Assembly: GCF_000710915.1 (NCBI RefSeq)
Contig: NZ_BAUA01000197.1
Span: 21,649 to 85,648, forward strand
From: Nocardia brasiliensis IFM 10847
GTDB lineage: Bacteria; Actinomycetota; Actinomycetes; Mycobacteriales; Mycobacteriaceae
Reading direction: 5' to 3'
Length of the DNA: 64,000 nt
A model generated the notes under the pieces. The model searched no databases. It saw only the letters and a list, made by a program, of their open reading frames with translations, and was not told where the DNA came from. The stretch's first letter is position 1, and every line of letters starts with the position of its first letter. Of this stretch, positions 26,199-35,561 are shown in pieces. A program made the position numbers and the translations under genes.

Positions 26199-26951
26199 AT
26201 GGGTGCACAGGACGGGTTCGATTGGAGCTGGGCCAGTGGCACCGGCGGCAAGCTCGACCGGCGGCAGATGGGCAAGCTCTTGCTCGCCGCCGCCACCTTG
26301 GTTCCGGGGGCATTCGGCAGCCATGCGCTGGCATTTCTCGGCGTACAAGGTTCGGCCGCGCTGGACGAGATCGGGATGCGCATTCCGGATACCGCCCTGG
26401 CCAAAGAGGCTGAATGGGAGGCCCGGCGGCGACTGACCCCGTGGGTGCTGGAGCACTCCTATCGGGTCTATTACTTCGGTAAGGCCTTGGCGAAGCTCGA
26501 CGGGGTGCCGCTCGATGAAGAGTTACACTTCACCACGGCCATTCTCCATGACATCGAGTTCGAACATCCCGTTCCCGGAAGGTGTTTCGCGGTTCGCGGC
26601 GCCGAAGACGCCGAACGCTTTCTCACCGGCCTCGGCGTCTCTCGGGACAAGGTGGTCCTCGTGCGCAACGGGATCTCCGGGCACATCACCTTCGGCGTCG
26701 AGAAGGATCTGTCGGATCTGGCCGGTGTCGTTTCGGCCGGCTGCGAGACCGACCTCGCCGGGACCCGCGTGGAGGAAATGAACCGCCAATGGGTGGATAT
26801 GGTGGTGGCGCAACACCCTCGTCTCGATTTCAAACGGAGGGTGATCGAAGCAGTGCGCCTGGAATCCGAAGCCGTTCCGGACGGACGCACGGCCTTGATG
26901 CGTCAACTCGGTTTCGAAATGGGCGTGACGAACGCACCTTTCGCGGAGTGA
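26199..26951 (+). CDS. HD-domain protein (cyanamide hydratase-like phosphohydrolase fold)
   Basis: The 250-residue protein has an HD metal-binding core: LEHSYRVYYFGKAL supplies the first His, and TTAILHDIEFE the paired His-Asp. Residues about 85-190 cover the domain. The N-terminal part is probably helical (RRQMGKLLLAAATLVPGAFGSHALAFLG) and might be a weak membrane anchor. Cyanamide hydratase and nucleotide phosphohydrolases share this fold; I cannot say which. ATG follows AAGGAATCGAGG. Confidence 0.8.
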   Translation: MGAQDGFDWSWASGTGGKLDRRQMGKLLLAAATLVPGAFGSHALAFLGVQGSAALDEIGMRIPDTALAKEAEWEARRRLTPWVLEHSYRVYYFGKALAKLDGVPLDEELHFTTAILHDIEFEHPVPGRCFAVRGAEDAERFLTGLGVSRDKVVLVRNGISGHITFGVEKDLSDLAGVVSAGCETDLAGTRVEEMNRQWVDMVVAQHPRLDFKRRVIEAVRLESEAVPDGRTALMRQLGFEMGVTNAPFAE

Positions 26952-27168
26952 CGTCGGCGACCGCCGACACCGCAACAACTTTCGGTCGCACGTCTGGTGA
27001 TTCTTGCCGGGTCGCCTCGAGTAACGGTGTCAGCAGTCGAGATGGACCAGGTGCCTCCGCTATGTCTCCTGTGGTGTTGATTGTTAACTGTTGTGCACCA
27101 ATGCCTTTCGTGATTGTAGTGGTTGGCGGCGCCGACCCCGGCGGCGTTCGGAGCGGTTGGCGGAAGGT

Positions 27169-27924
27169 TCACACGTCGATGCCGTAGGTGTGATTCATTG
27201 CGGCTCGCAGTCGTTCGGAGGGGTGCCAGCGGCGGGCGAGGTCGTGTTGGGCGGCGATGCGGTCGGGGTCGAGGATGAAATCGGGGCGTTGCGGCTCGGC
27301 TCGGTCGAGAGCGGTGCGAACGCCCGCGGGGTCGAGCTCGGCGAGAAAGACGGGTGTGCCCATGTGTTGTCGCCATGAGGTTTCGAGCTCGCCGGCGTCG
27401 ACGGGGTCGAATCCCACCGCGTCCACCAGGTCGAGCACCTGTTGCTTCTCGATACCCGCGGGGCCGGCGACGGGCAGCGCGATGCGGTCGGGTGCTCCGG
27501 CGGGGCGGCCCGCCCGTTCGAGCAGGAATGCGTGAATGGTGTTGAACGCCTTATAGACCGGACGGCCGAGCTGCTGTGCTACCCAGACGCTGTCGACGGT
27601 ATCGGTGTCGAAGCCGGGTAGGGCGACGTCGCGCTGCGCAAAGTAGTTTCCCGTGTCGAGCACCGCAGGGCCGGTCGTGCCGGCGAAGACGGTGCGGGCC
27701 AGCCGTGGGATCGCCACATAGGGGACACTCACGATAGTCAGGTCGGTGTCGGTGGCCGCCGCCCGCGCCCAGACCGGCTCGATGCCCGGCAGGTCGGCGA
27801 ACTCCTCGGCCAAAGCCGCCGGATCGCCGGAATTGGCGACAACGACCTCATATCCGTTCGCCGCGAGCAGCCGTGCCAGCGTGCCGCCGATCATGCCGAT
27901 ACCGATTACTCCGATGGTCTTCAT
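27169..27924 (-). CDS. NADPH-dependent F420 reductase-like oxidoreductase
   Basis: The 251-residue protein has an N-terminal Rossmann motif GVIGIGMIGGTLARLLAANG and a layout like F420H2:NADP oxidoreductases and related NAD-binding proteins (SVPYVAIPRLARTVF, VYKAFNTIHAFLLERAGRPAG). It overlaps the upstream HxlR regulator gene by ATGA and is probably induced by the same signal. Whether F420 is the true partner cannot be decided. Confidence 0.82.
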   Translation of the reverse strand: MKTIGVIGIGMIGGTLARLLAANGYEVVVANSGDPAALAEEFADLPGIEPVWARAAATDTDLTIVSVPYVAIPRLARTVFAGTTGPAVLDTGNYFAQRDVALPGFDTDTVDSVWVAQQLGRPVYKAFNTIHAFLLERAGRPAGAPDRIALPVAGPAGIEKQQVLDLVDAVGFDPVDAGELETSWRQHMGTPVFLAELDPAGVRTALDRAEPQRPDFILDPDRIAAQHDLARRWHPSERLRAAMNHTYGIDV

Positions 27925-28337
27925 ATTTCGCTCCCGCTGTCCTCGTGCTCGAAATCGCTTGCTGCGCTGTCATTGCGCTCTTGGGCCGCCAGCAACGCGT
28001 CCCCGTTCTCATGAATCCACCGCCCCAGCTCCCGCACCGGCCCGTCGACGAGACTCGCGCCGAGCGTTGTCAACGCGTAGTCGACACGCGGTGGCCGCTG
28101 CCCGTACCGCTGCCGCTCTATCAGGCCCGCTTGCAGCAGCCGCCGCAGCGTCTCGGTCAGCGATTTGTCACTGAGCCCGCCGACTCGCTCGTGCAGCGCG
28201 CCGCGCCGATACGGCCCGTCGTGCAGGGCGGCGAGTACCACCAGGTCCCAGCGGTGGGTGAACAGATCGACCACCGCGCGCAGCTGACAATCCGCCAGCA
28301 ACTGATCGGGACCACCATTTCCGTTCATGTCGCCCAT
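27921..28337 (-). CDS. HxlR family regulator
   Basis: The 138-residue winged-helix protein has CQLRAVVDLFTHRWDLVVLAALHDGPYRRGALHERVGGLSDKSLTETLRRLLQAGLI, the HxlR core including the conserved N-terminal Cys used by some members to sense aldehydes or oxidants. It overlaps the F420-reductase-like gene, so it likely regulates that gene. Confidence 0.88.
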   Translation of the reverse strand: MGDMNGNGGPDQLLADCQLRAVVDLFTHRWDLVVLAALHDGPYRRGALHERVGGLSDKSLTETLRRLLQAGLIERQRYGQRPPRVDYALTTLGASLVDGPVRELGRWIHENGDALLAAQERNDSAASDFEHEDSGSEI

Positions 28338-28443
28338 GGTGCACCGTAGTTTCCTACCGATCGGTGCATATCGGGGCAGTGTCCGTTAAGCCGCGGCTAC
28401 CTACGGGTCGTCATCGCCCGCGGACCCGCTGCCTGCGAGGCAT

Positions 28444-29088
28444 TCATCGACCGAATGCTTTGAGGAAAGTCGTGACCGCGGCTTCGGTGAGAGCGCGGAG
28501 TTCCGGCTCGGGGACCGGTCGCGTGCCGAGCCGAAGCATCCCGTCGGCAGGCCCGGCGAGCAGCGCGGCGAACTGGGCTGCGGCGATATCGGGATCGTCG
28601 ATGTCGAGGACGCCGGCCAGGGAGAGCCGCGCGAACCGGTCGGCGAGGGCCGCGGTGGCCCGGCGGGAAACTTCGGTCACGAGGTCGACCAGGTCCGGAA
28701 ACTGCGCGGCTTCCGCGCAGACCAAGCGTCGCAACGCACGGGATTCGTCGGTGCGGTAGCAGCGCGCCAACTGCAGGCCGACCTGGGTGAGGCGGGTGGC
28801 CGGATCGTCGCCGGGACGCGCCAGCTGCTCGATCGCGGCCAAGTTGGCAGCCAGTGCGGTCTCCGAAAGTGACTGTACCGCTTGGCGAAACAAGGACTCC
28901 TTGTCGCCGAAGTGGTGATAGACGGTGGCCTTGGCGACCTTGGCCGCTGCCGCGATGTCATCCACCCGGGCTTGTGCGTATCCCACGCGCGCGAACACCG
29001 TGAACGCCGCGGCCATGATGGCCTGACGTTTGTCGATACGTCCACGCTGTGGCGCCAGTGCGGACGGAGAGGGCTGCGGCGTGCTCAT
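28444..29088 (-). CDS. TetR family regulator
   Basis: This 214-residue regulator has the helix-turn-helix ARVDDIAAAAKVAKATVYHHFGDKESLF and a TetR_C_7/AefR-like C-terminal domain (RLTQVGLQLARCY...AALLAGPADGMLRLG). It is divergent from the SDR gene at 29209; two palindromes in the 120-base gap are probable operators controlling both directions. Confidence 0.9.
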   Translation of the reverse strand: MSTPQPSPSALAPQRGRIDKRQAIMAAAFTVFARVGYAQARVDDIAAAAKVAKATVYHHFGDKESLFRQAVQSLSETALAANLAAIEQLARPGDDPATRLTQVGLQLARCYRTDESRALRRLVCAEAAQFPDLVDLVTEVSRRATAALADRFARLSLAGVLDIDDPDIAAAQFAALLAGPADGMLRLGTRPVPEPELRALTEAAVTTFLKAFGR

Positions 29089-29120
29089 CGGCTCATCGTA
29101 GTCGTATGGATAGATATCTG

Positions 29121-29170
29121 GACTGATCAGTCTACTTAACGCTACCGATTGAATTAGACTCGTGAGTCTA
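29121..29170. promoter_or_regulatory. Two palindromes between tetR and the SDR gene
   Basis: GACTGATCAGTC (29121..29132) and TAGACTC-GT-GAGTCTA (29155..29170) are perfect dyads sharing the half-sequence GACT/AGTC. Such paired sites in a divergent region suit binding by the adjacent TetR. Confidence 0.6.
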
Positions 29171-29208
29171 GTTATCTAGTCTCACTAGTTGAATGCGAAG
29201 GGAAGCTC

Positions 29209-30051
29209 ATGAAGACGGTTGTGATCACCGGTGGGACCGACGGCATGGGAAAGGCGCTCGCCCTGGCGTATCTGCACCGCGGCGACCGGGTAGTGGTCAT
29301 CGGCACCAGCTCAGCCAAGGGGCGGGCGATTCTGGACGCCGCGGGCGAGTTCGGTGCCGGTGCGCGCATAGCGTTCATCCGGGCGGATCTGAGCCTGGTG
29401 GCGGAGAACCGGCGGGTGATCGAGCAGATCGCGGCAAGCTACCCGGTCGTCGACGCACTCGTTCTCGGTGCTCGGTATTACCGCGCCACCCGATTCGTCA
29501 CGTCCGAAGGCTTCGAAGCCAGTTTCGGACTGTTCTATCTGAGCAGGTACCTGTTCGGGCACGGTCTGCAAAAGCAGCTGGAGCGGGCCGATTCGCCGGT
29601 GATCCTCGATTTGGCCGGCCCTGGTGGCGACCTTGCCGAAATGCGTTGGGACGACTTGCAGTTCGCCCGCTCCTATGACCCTGATGCCGTCATGCGGCAG
29701 TGCGGAAAGTTGAGCGATCTACTCGCGGTCGGCTTCACTCGCCGCCATCCCGACAGCCGGATTCGATACGTCCTGTTGCATCCGGGACTGACGGCGACGG
29801 GGTTCACCGGGCAATACGACGCCGCCAGTGCGGAGCTCGTCGCAGGCATGCGCGAGCGCGGCCAGCCGGTGGAAGCCGCCCTCATCCGAATCCTCGGTCA
29901 CCTCGATCATCCGCCGGCCGCGCCGCTCAGCGCGTTTATGCAAGACCATGCCGTCGATGTGCACGGCGAACCCTTTGATTTCGAAGCCGCCGACCGCCTG
30001 GCGCACCTGACCGCGACCCTGTTGCACGCGGCGAATACCAGTGGCACATAG
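29209..30051 (+). CDS. Atypical short-chain dehydrogenase
   Basis: The 280-residue protein has the SDR nucleotide-binding motif TGGTDGMGKAL and overall length. The usual NNAG is replaced by LGAR (VDALVLGARYY), and the YxxxK catalytic pair by RQCGK, so the catalytic Tyr is missing. It may bind NADP without acting as a normal dehydrogenase, or use other residues. It is divergent from and probably repressed by the TetR at 28444. Confidence 0.8.
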   Translation: MKTVVITGGTDGMGKALALAYLHRGDRVVVIGTSSAKGRAILDAAGEFGAGARIAFIRADLSLVAENRRVIEQIAASYPVVDALVLGARYYRATRFVTSEGFEASFGLFYLSRYLFGHGLQKQLERADSPVILDLAGPGGDLAEMRWDDLQFARSYDPDAVMRQCGKLSDLLAVGFTRRHPDSRIRYVLLHPGLTATGFTGQYDAASAELVAGMRERGQPVEAALIRILGHLDHPPAAPLSAFMQDHAVDVHGEPFDFEAADRLAHLTATLLHAANTSGT

Positions 30052-30085
30052 ACGGCGAGAGTCGAATCCGCCACCGGCGGAGCAG

Positions 30086-30260
30086 GTGAAAGACGTCCGG
30101 GTGCTGACCCGTTCGTTGTCGGTGGAGCGCGGCGAGCGGACCGCGAGTGGCAAGATCGGACGCAATGCGGTCGTGGACTTGCGCGACCCTGATCGACGAG
30201 ATGTACGGCGCGACCGACGACGCGGTCATCGCGAACCACGTGCGCTATGCACCGAATTAG
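30086..30260 (+). pseudogene. C-terminal relic of an acyl-CoA/AMP ligase
   Basis: The first frame encodes VLTRSLSVERGERTASGKIGRNAVV, like the C-terminal lysine region of long-chain acyl-CoA synthetases (ERGELTASGKIRR). A shift of frame then gives TLIDEMYGATDDAVIANHVRYAPN and a stop, a typical ligase end. The other 500 or so residues are absent. It lies between the SDR and the E1-like gene. Confidence 0.65.
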
Positions 30261-30305
30261 GCGCGGACCCACCCGAACACCCGGATGCCATTCGAGGAGA
30301 TGCCG

Positions 30306-32645
30306 ATGACCGAGGTCACCGAGCCGAAATACCAGCACGGCACCGTCGATCTGGATGCCTTGGCCGAGATCGAGCGTCGCACGTTGTGGCTGGCGGTTTC
30401 GATGATTCATCATGCCAACCGGGTTCGGTCGAATCCGTCGGGGCTGAAGGTGGGCGGTCATCAGGCGTCGTGCGCGTCGATGACCACGATCATGACCTCG
30501 CTGTGGTTCACCGCGTTGCGGTCCGGTGACCGGGTTTCGGTCAAACCGCACGCCTCGCCGGTGCTGCACGCCGTCAACTATCTGCTGGGGGAGTTGGACG
30601 AGTCGTACCTGACCACGCTGCGTCAATTCGGTGGTCTGCAGTCCTATCCCAGCCGATCCAAGGACCCCGACCCGGTCGACTATTCGACCGGATCGGTCGG
30701 GATCGGGGCGACGGCGCCGATCTGGGGTGCGATCGCCCGGCGCTATCTCAACGACGCGCTGGGTGCCGAAACCGGTACCGGTCGGCAGTATTCGCTGGTC
30801 GGTGACGCGGAGCTGGACGAGGGGGCGGTGTGGGAGGCGGTGGTCGATCCCGGCAACGCCGACCTCGGGGAGGTCGTGTGGATCGTCGACCTGAACCGTC
30901 AGTCCCTGGATCGGGTGGTGCCCAATATCGCGGCCGGTCGGCTGGAGGCGATGTTCGCCGCCGCGGGTTGGCAGGTGCTCACGGTGAAGTTCGGGCGTCT
31001 CCTGGAATCGTTGTTCGCCCGGGCGGGCGGTGCTGCGCTGCGCACCCGGATCCTCGACATGCCCAACCCGGAGTACCAGCGACTGCTGCGCTGCGACGCC
31101 GACGAACTTCGGCGCAGGCTGCCGGGCAGCGGGGCGGACCACGGGCAATTGGCGGAATTGATTGCAGGTTTGGATGATTCGACACTGCTGGCGGCGATCC
31201 GCAACCTGGGCGGGCACGATATGCAGGCCTTGATCGAGGCTTATGCGCAGATCGATGACACCCGTCCGACGGTGATCATCGCCTACACCATCAAAGGTTA
31301 TGGCTTGCCGACACAAGGGCATCCACAGAATCATTCGTCGTTGCTGTCGGTGGCCGAGTACGAGTCGCTCGCCACCGAGCTGGGCCGCGATCCACAGCAC
31401 CCGTGGGCGCGGCTCGATGACCACGGCGCCGCCGGGCGGTTGTGCGCGGATACCGCGCTGCGATTGCGCCGTGAACCGGTACGTACGGTCGAAGTGCCCG
31501 AGGTGCCAAAGGATTTCGGCCACACACCGAAAAGTGTCGCCACCACGCAGGCGGCGCTGGGGCGTACCCTGCTGGACCTGAGCCGGGCAGCGCCGGAGAT
31601 GGCGCGGCGGGTGATCACCGTGAGTCCCGACGTCAGCTCGACCACCAATCTGGCGGGCTGGATCAACAAGGTGGGTGTGTGGTCGAGCGCCGAACGGCAC
31701 GACTGGTTCGCCGACGACGCCGAGACGCTCGTGCGCTGGCGTGAACAACCCACCGGCCGGCACATGGAACTCGGTATCGCCGAAACGAATCTGGTCGGAC
31801 TCATCGGCGAACTCGGCGCGACCTGGAGCCGGTGGGGCCAACCCCTGTTCCCGATCGGTGTGCTCTACGACCCGTTCGTCGAACGCGCGCTCGAACCCTG
31901 GACCTACGGCATCTACGCGGGCGGGCAGTCGATCCTGATCGGGACGCCGTCGGGTGTCACGCTCGCCGCCGAAGGCGGTGCCCACCAATCGATTACGACG
32001 CCCTCGATCGGTATCGAGACCCCGGGGCTGATCTGTTACGAACCCGCGTTCGCCATCGATGTGGAATGGACGCTGCTGGCCAGCATCGCCCGTCTCGGGC
32101 GACCGGACGGGACCTCGGCATACCTGCGGCTGTCGACCCGCCCCGTCGAACAACGCCTCGCCGAGGTGCCCGCCGACCCAGCGGCGCGCGAGCGCCGTCG
32201 CAAACAGGTTGTCGCAGGCGGATATCCGCTGCGTCGGCGCGAGGGTGCGGTCGTCACGATCGTCGCGATGGGTGCGGTGGTGACCGAGGCGGTGGCCGCG
32301 GCCGACCGGCTCGAATCGGCCGGCGTCCGCGCCGACGTCGTGTGCGTCACCAGCCCCGGGCTGCTCTTCGAGGCATTGCAGGCAAGGCAAGGCATCGGCC
32401 ACGGTGACAGCTGGATTCTGGATCAGTTGTTCCCGCCCAGCCGGGCCACACCGATGGTGACCGTCCTGGACGGTCATCCGCACACCATGTCTTTCCTGTC
32501 CGGGATCAACCGGGTGCATCACATCGATCTCGGCGTCACGCGTTACGGGCAGGTCGGATCGCTCGAGGAGGTGTACCGGTACCACGGGTTGGACGCCGAC
32601 AGCATTGTCGCGGCCGCCCTCGACGTTCTCGGCGCGGCCGGTTGA
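30306..32645 (+). CDS. AceE-like pyruvate dehydrogenase E1 / transketolase-family protein
   Basis: The 779-residue thiamine-diphosphate enzyme resembles the homodimeric E1 of pyruvate dehydrogenase: GGHQASCASM near the start, GDAELDEGAVWEA...DLNRQSLDR in the TPP/Mg region (GDG...N type), GYGLPTQGHPQNHSSL, and a C-terminal transketolase domain. It is shorter than AceE (about 890) and no E2 or E3 gene is nearby, so a different 2-oxo acid or a stand-alone reaction is possible. I chose the third ATG, six bases after GAGGAG; two earlier in-frame ATGs overlap that site. Confidence 0.82.
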   Translation: MTEVTEPKYQHGTVDLDALAEIERRTLWLAVSMIHHANRVRSNPSGLKVGGHQASCASMTTIMTSLWFTALRSGDRVSVKPHASPVLHAVNYLLGELDESYLTTLRQFGGLQSYPSRSKDPDPVDYSTGSVGIGATAPIWGAIARRYLNDALGAETGTGRQYSLVGDAELDEGAVWEAVVDPGNADLGEVVWIVDLNRQSLDRVVPNIAAGRLEAMFAAAGWQVLTVKFGRLLESLFARAGGAALRTRILDMPNPEYQRLLRCDADELRRRLPGSGADHGQLAELIAGLDDSTLLAAIRNLGGHDMQALIEAYAQIDDTRPTVIIAYTIKGYGLPTQGHPQNHSSLLSVAEYESLATELGRDPQHPWARLDDHGAAGRLCADTALRLRREPVRTVEVPEVPKDFGHTPKSVATTQAALGRTLLDLSRAAPEMARRVITVSPDVSSTTNLAGWINKVGVWSSAERHDWFADDAETLVRWREQPTGRHMELGIAETNLVGLIGELGATWSRWGQPLFPIGVLYDPFVERALEPWTYGIYAGGQSILIGTPSGVTLAAEGGAHQSITTPSIGIETPGLICYEPAFAIDVEWTLLASIARLGRPDGTSAYLRLSTRPVEQRLAEVPADPAARERRRKQVVAGGYPLRRREGAVVTIVAMGAVVTEAVAAADRLESAGVRADVVCVTSPGLLFEALQARQGIGHGDSWILDQLFPPSRATPMVTVLDGHPHTMSFLSGINRVHHIDLGVTRYGQVGSLEEVYRYHGLDADSIVAAALDVLGAAG

Positions 32646-32721
32646 GCAGCGGGTCGGGGACAACAGGCGTGGTGACCGGCATGACGGCGCTCGAGTCATG
32701 CGGCTCGCTGACACGCCCCCG

Positions 32722-34602
32722 TCATACCCGCCGGTTCGAACCGTCGTCCGGCGCGCGAAGGGTGCTCGAATCCGGGGTGGCCGATCGGAGGTCGAGCATC
32801 AGCTGGGCGCGCAGTTGTCTCGGCGTCACGGAAAGGTCGGTCAGGCAGTCGACGGCGGCTCGATTTATCGCCGCCAGCCAGGTGCCGATATCGGACTGTC
32901 CCGAGGCCTCGCGAAGTTTCGTTTCCAACTGAGCCTGATACTCGACGCGGGTTCGCCACTGGCGCGCAGCCAGGCGTTGGACCTCCAACGAAACAAGTTC
33001 AGCCCATGCGCTTTCCAGTGGTGGACTCGATGCGGAGTCGGGCAGGCTCGCATACCTCGACTCGAGTGTGCGCAGCACCTCCGCGGCCACCGAAACGGAA
33101 TGGTTCTTGATGGTGGCCAGATTGAAACTGAAAGCCCCGAGCCGTCCATGCCGAACAATTTCGTCGCCTTCGCGAGGAGCCCCCACAGTGGAGATCGCTC
33201 CGGACTTACGGCCGTCAGCCGTGAGCAAGGCGCCGAATCTGTCCACCTCCACGCCTCTTCGAGTCTTCCGGTGCGGTACGGCCAGCCCGCTGTCGAGGAG
33301 GCGTTGCCACAATGGAGAGGCCACCGCGGCATAGTCGAATTCCCGGCCGAAATTGGAGATGACCAGGTCTGCTGCCAAGGTCCGGTGCGGCCCGTCGCCG
33401 GAAAGTGTCAGCAGCAGTCGGTCTTGCTCGAGCGGCCGCAGGTCCGTGACGCGACCGGTGACCACCTGGACCTGCCCGCTCACGCGGTGCGCGGCATCCA
33501 CGACGGCGGTGGTGTACGCCATCGCGCTGACCCGCAGCGTGGCGAGACGGCTGCCGTACTTATCCAAGAGGAACTGCAAGTCGGCAGCGGAGATGTTCTG
33601 GAATATGCCGGGCAGATACGCTTCCCAGGCTTTCGCGACTCGCTCCGAAATCACGGCTGCGTGCACTTCGGGATGCTGCTCGGCGACAAATCGGCATGCC
33701 CTGGCCCACTCGGCTTCGAGTTGACGGGCGAGAGTCGCACGTCCCTGCTCGACGTCGATGATGGGTGGCGGGACGGCCAGTACATCATGCCGGTGGTCGG
33801 CCGGGTAGGTTCCCGGCGTCGAGCTCGACGGCGAAATCATGTATATCGCGCCGGTGTGCCCTTGCCGTAGCAGCAGCGCAGCGAAATCGTAAGCGCTGAG
33901 CAGTGTTCCGATGATCGCGACGGCGGCACGCGGCGGTAATGTCCTGATTCGCTCCACGGCCTCGCCGGTGTAGGGCCGCCGAATGTAGGACGGATGGTCG
34001 AGCACAGCCTGTGCGTAGCGCGGATGACGCAGTTCGGGTCCTGTTGCGAGGATTATGTGGTCCGCGTCGACGGTCGTCGATTCGAGACCGGGACCTCCCG
34101 ACCAGGACAGATTTTCGATCACGGCGCAAATGCCATCGGCAGACGGCGTCAGGTCGACCATTTCACCGTCTGCCTCGAGCAGGACGACGCCGTCCCCAGC
34201 TTCCGTCGCGGCTTCGGCCAGGCGTTGACCGAGATAATCCGCGTAGATGCGGCGCGGTGCCGGATCTGATTCGAAGAAGGTGACTTCCCGCCATTCCGGC
34301 GGCCACGCCGATCGATCGGCTTCTCCGTTGGCCCAATTCAAGAAGTCGTCGACATCCTCCCGGAAAGCAGACATCCGGCCCGCTTGGATGTTGAAGATAT
34401 GGTTCCACGGATTTCCCGCCGCGTGATACGCGACTCCCGCGTGCCGGTGTTCCTTCTGGCGTTCGAGCAGGACGATTTCAACGGGTTCGGTGGCGAACCG
34501 AAGCAGTCGTATGGCCGTGGCGGTGCCTGCCAGACCTGCGCCGACCACGATGATTCGCCGGGACCTCTGTGGTGATCCCGCCTGATTGGTTGCTATCCGC
34601 AC
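32722..34602 (-). CDS. FAD/NAD(P)-binding protein
   Basis: The 626-residue protein opens with IIVVGAGLAGTATAIRLL, an FAD-binding Rossmann motif, and continues as the PF13454-type FAD-NAD(P)-binding family, with a second nucleotide region near VAIIGTLLSAYDFAALLL. These large proteins are thought to be flavin oxidoreductases (hydroxyacylglutathione- or N-hydroxylase-like) but few are characterised. It converges on the E1-like gene. It overlaps a small upstream frame (34593..34889). Confidence 0.82.
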   Translation of the reverse strand: MRIATNQAGSPQRSRRIIVVGAGLAGTATAIRLLRFATEPVEIVLLERQKEHRHAGVAYHAAGNPWNHIFNIQAGRMSAFREDVDDFLNWANGEADRSAWPPEWREVTFFESDPAPRRIYADYLGQRLAEAATEAGDGVVLLEADGEMVDLTPSADGICAVIENLSWSGGPGLESTTVDADHIILATGPELRHPRYAQAVLDHPSYIRRPYTGEAVERIRTLPPRAAVAIIGTLLSAYDFAALLLRQGHTGAIYMISPSSSTPGTYPADHRHDVLAVPPPIIDVEQGRATLARQLEAEWARACRFVAEQHPEVHAAVISERVAKAWEAYLPGIFQNISAADLQFLLDKYGSRLATLRVSAMAYTTAVVDAAHRVSGQVQVVTGRVTDLRPLEQDRLLLTLSGDGPHRTLAADLVISNFGREFDYAAVASPLWQRLLDSGLAVPHRKTRRGVEVDRFGALLTADGRKSGAISTVGAPREGDEIVRHGRLGAFSFNLATIKNHSVSVAAEVLRTLESRYASLPDSASSPPLESAWAELVSLEVQRLAARQWRTRVEYQAQLETKLREASGQSDIGTWLAAINRAAVDCLTDLSVTPRQLRAQLMLDLRSATPDSSTLRAPDDGSNRRV

Positions 34603-34889
34603 GATGACGGCAAGAGTGTCAGGACCGGGGGGTTCTCCTCAGTCCACTCGCGGACGGCATGGCCCAGCGCCCTACGCCACTGCTCGACACTGGTTGCCTG
34701 CGCATCGAGCCGGCGTACGGGGTCGAGTAGCGCTGAGCGTAGCGTGGCCGAGAACCCTAGTGTCGCTAAGGAAGACACCCCATGGGGCGGTATGACAACA
34801 GCGTGTGTTGTCGGAACCCCGGCCGGGCCGGGCCCGGAAACATCCGCAACTGTCGCCAGCGCAAACATCATGCGCGAAGTATTCCTCAT
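34593..34889 (-). CDS. Small hypothetical protein, possible
   Basis: A 98-codon frame starting MRNTSRMMFALATV overlaps the FAD-protein start by ten bases on the same strand. Its C-terminal part (WRRALGHAVREWTEENPPVLTLLPSS) looks like a short helical protein and the overlap suggests coupling. No family recognised. Without comparison it remains tentative. Confidence 0.4.
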   Translation of the reverse strand: MRNTSRMMFALATVADVSGPGPAGVPTTHAVVIPPHGVSSLATLGFSATLRSALLDPVRRLDAQATSVEQWRRALGHAVREWTEENPPVLTLLPSSCG

Positions 34890-35045
34890 CGTCGATGATC
34901 TTGACCCTGCAATAGCTTCATTCTGTTCGACACGAACCCTGAGCAGTATCGGCCGAACGCATGACAACCCTTGCCACGTGCCGGAATCGACACCGCGTCC
35001 CCGTGGATGTGCCGGACTCCGACGCATCCTGCCCGAACAGCTGGG

Positions 35046-35498
35046 TCAAGAGTCGAACCGCACCTGTTCCCACGACAGTTCTGTTCGCCACCCCTCGCCT
35101 TGAAATGCCCAGTCCTGCACTACTTTCACCACGGCCTCGAAGGCGGGTGAGAAGACGCTGCCCCACGGTGCGTCGTCTCTGGTCGTGGCGCGGAAATGCG
35201 CGTCGGGTCCGCCGTCGCGGAATTCGACGATGTAGCTGTGACCGTCGGCGGGATCCACGTCTTCATCGAGGTGGACCTGGATGTAGTAATCGCCGGGTTC
35301 GGGTCCGCCGAGCCGATCGACGATCACGAACGGCGCGTTGAAACTCATGTCCGCCAGGATGTCGTGCAGCTGGGTTCGAGACGGGTTCTCGATGGTCCGG
35401 TCGGAATCGGTCGCCACCACTCGTGGCGATCCGGTGTGGTCTTGGGTCACCCGAGCACGGTACGCGCAAGCAAGTGACAGCGCGACCGTGTCCGGCAT
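35046..35498 (-). CDS. Hypothetical protein
   Basis: The 150-residue acidic soluble protein has GDYYIQVHLDEDVDPADGHSYIVEFRDGGPDAHFRATT and a conserved-looking tryptophan-rich end (VQDWAFQGEGWRTELSWEQVRF). It resembles small actinobacterial proteins of unknown function, some encoded near polymorphic toxins, but no toxin is seen here. The start at MPDTVALS is uncertain. Confidence 0.55.
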   Translation of the reverse strand: MPDTVALSLACAYRARVTQDHTGSPRVVATDSDRTIENPSRTQLHDILADMSFNAPFVIVDRLGGPEPGDYYIQVHLDEDVDPADGHSYIVEFRDGGPDAHFRATTRDDAPWGSVFSPAFEAVVKVVQDWAFQGEGWRTELSWEQVRFDS

Positions 35499-35561
35499 CG
35501 TGGACCTTCCGTCAGCCGCACCCTTATCCTGCAGGAGTCCGGCTCGGGTGCGCCCGTCGTG

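Noticed and set aside
29907..32714. A 935-codon open frame on the minus strand
   Set aside because: It lies opposite the E1-like gene, whose conserved TPP motifs and ribosome binding site fix the true strand. High third-position GC makes long antisense frames common here.
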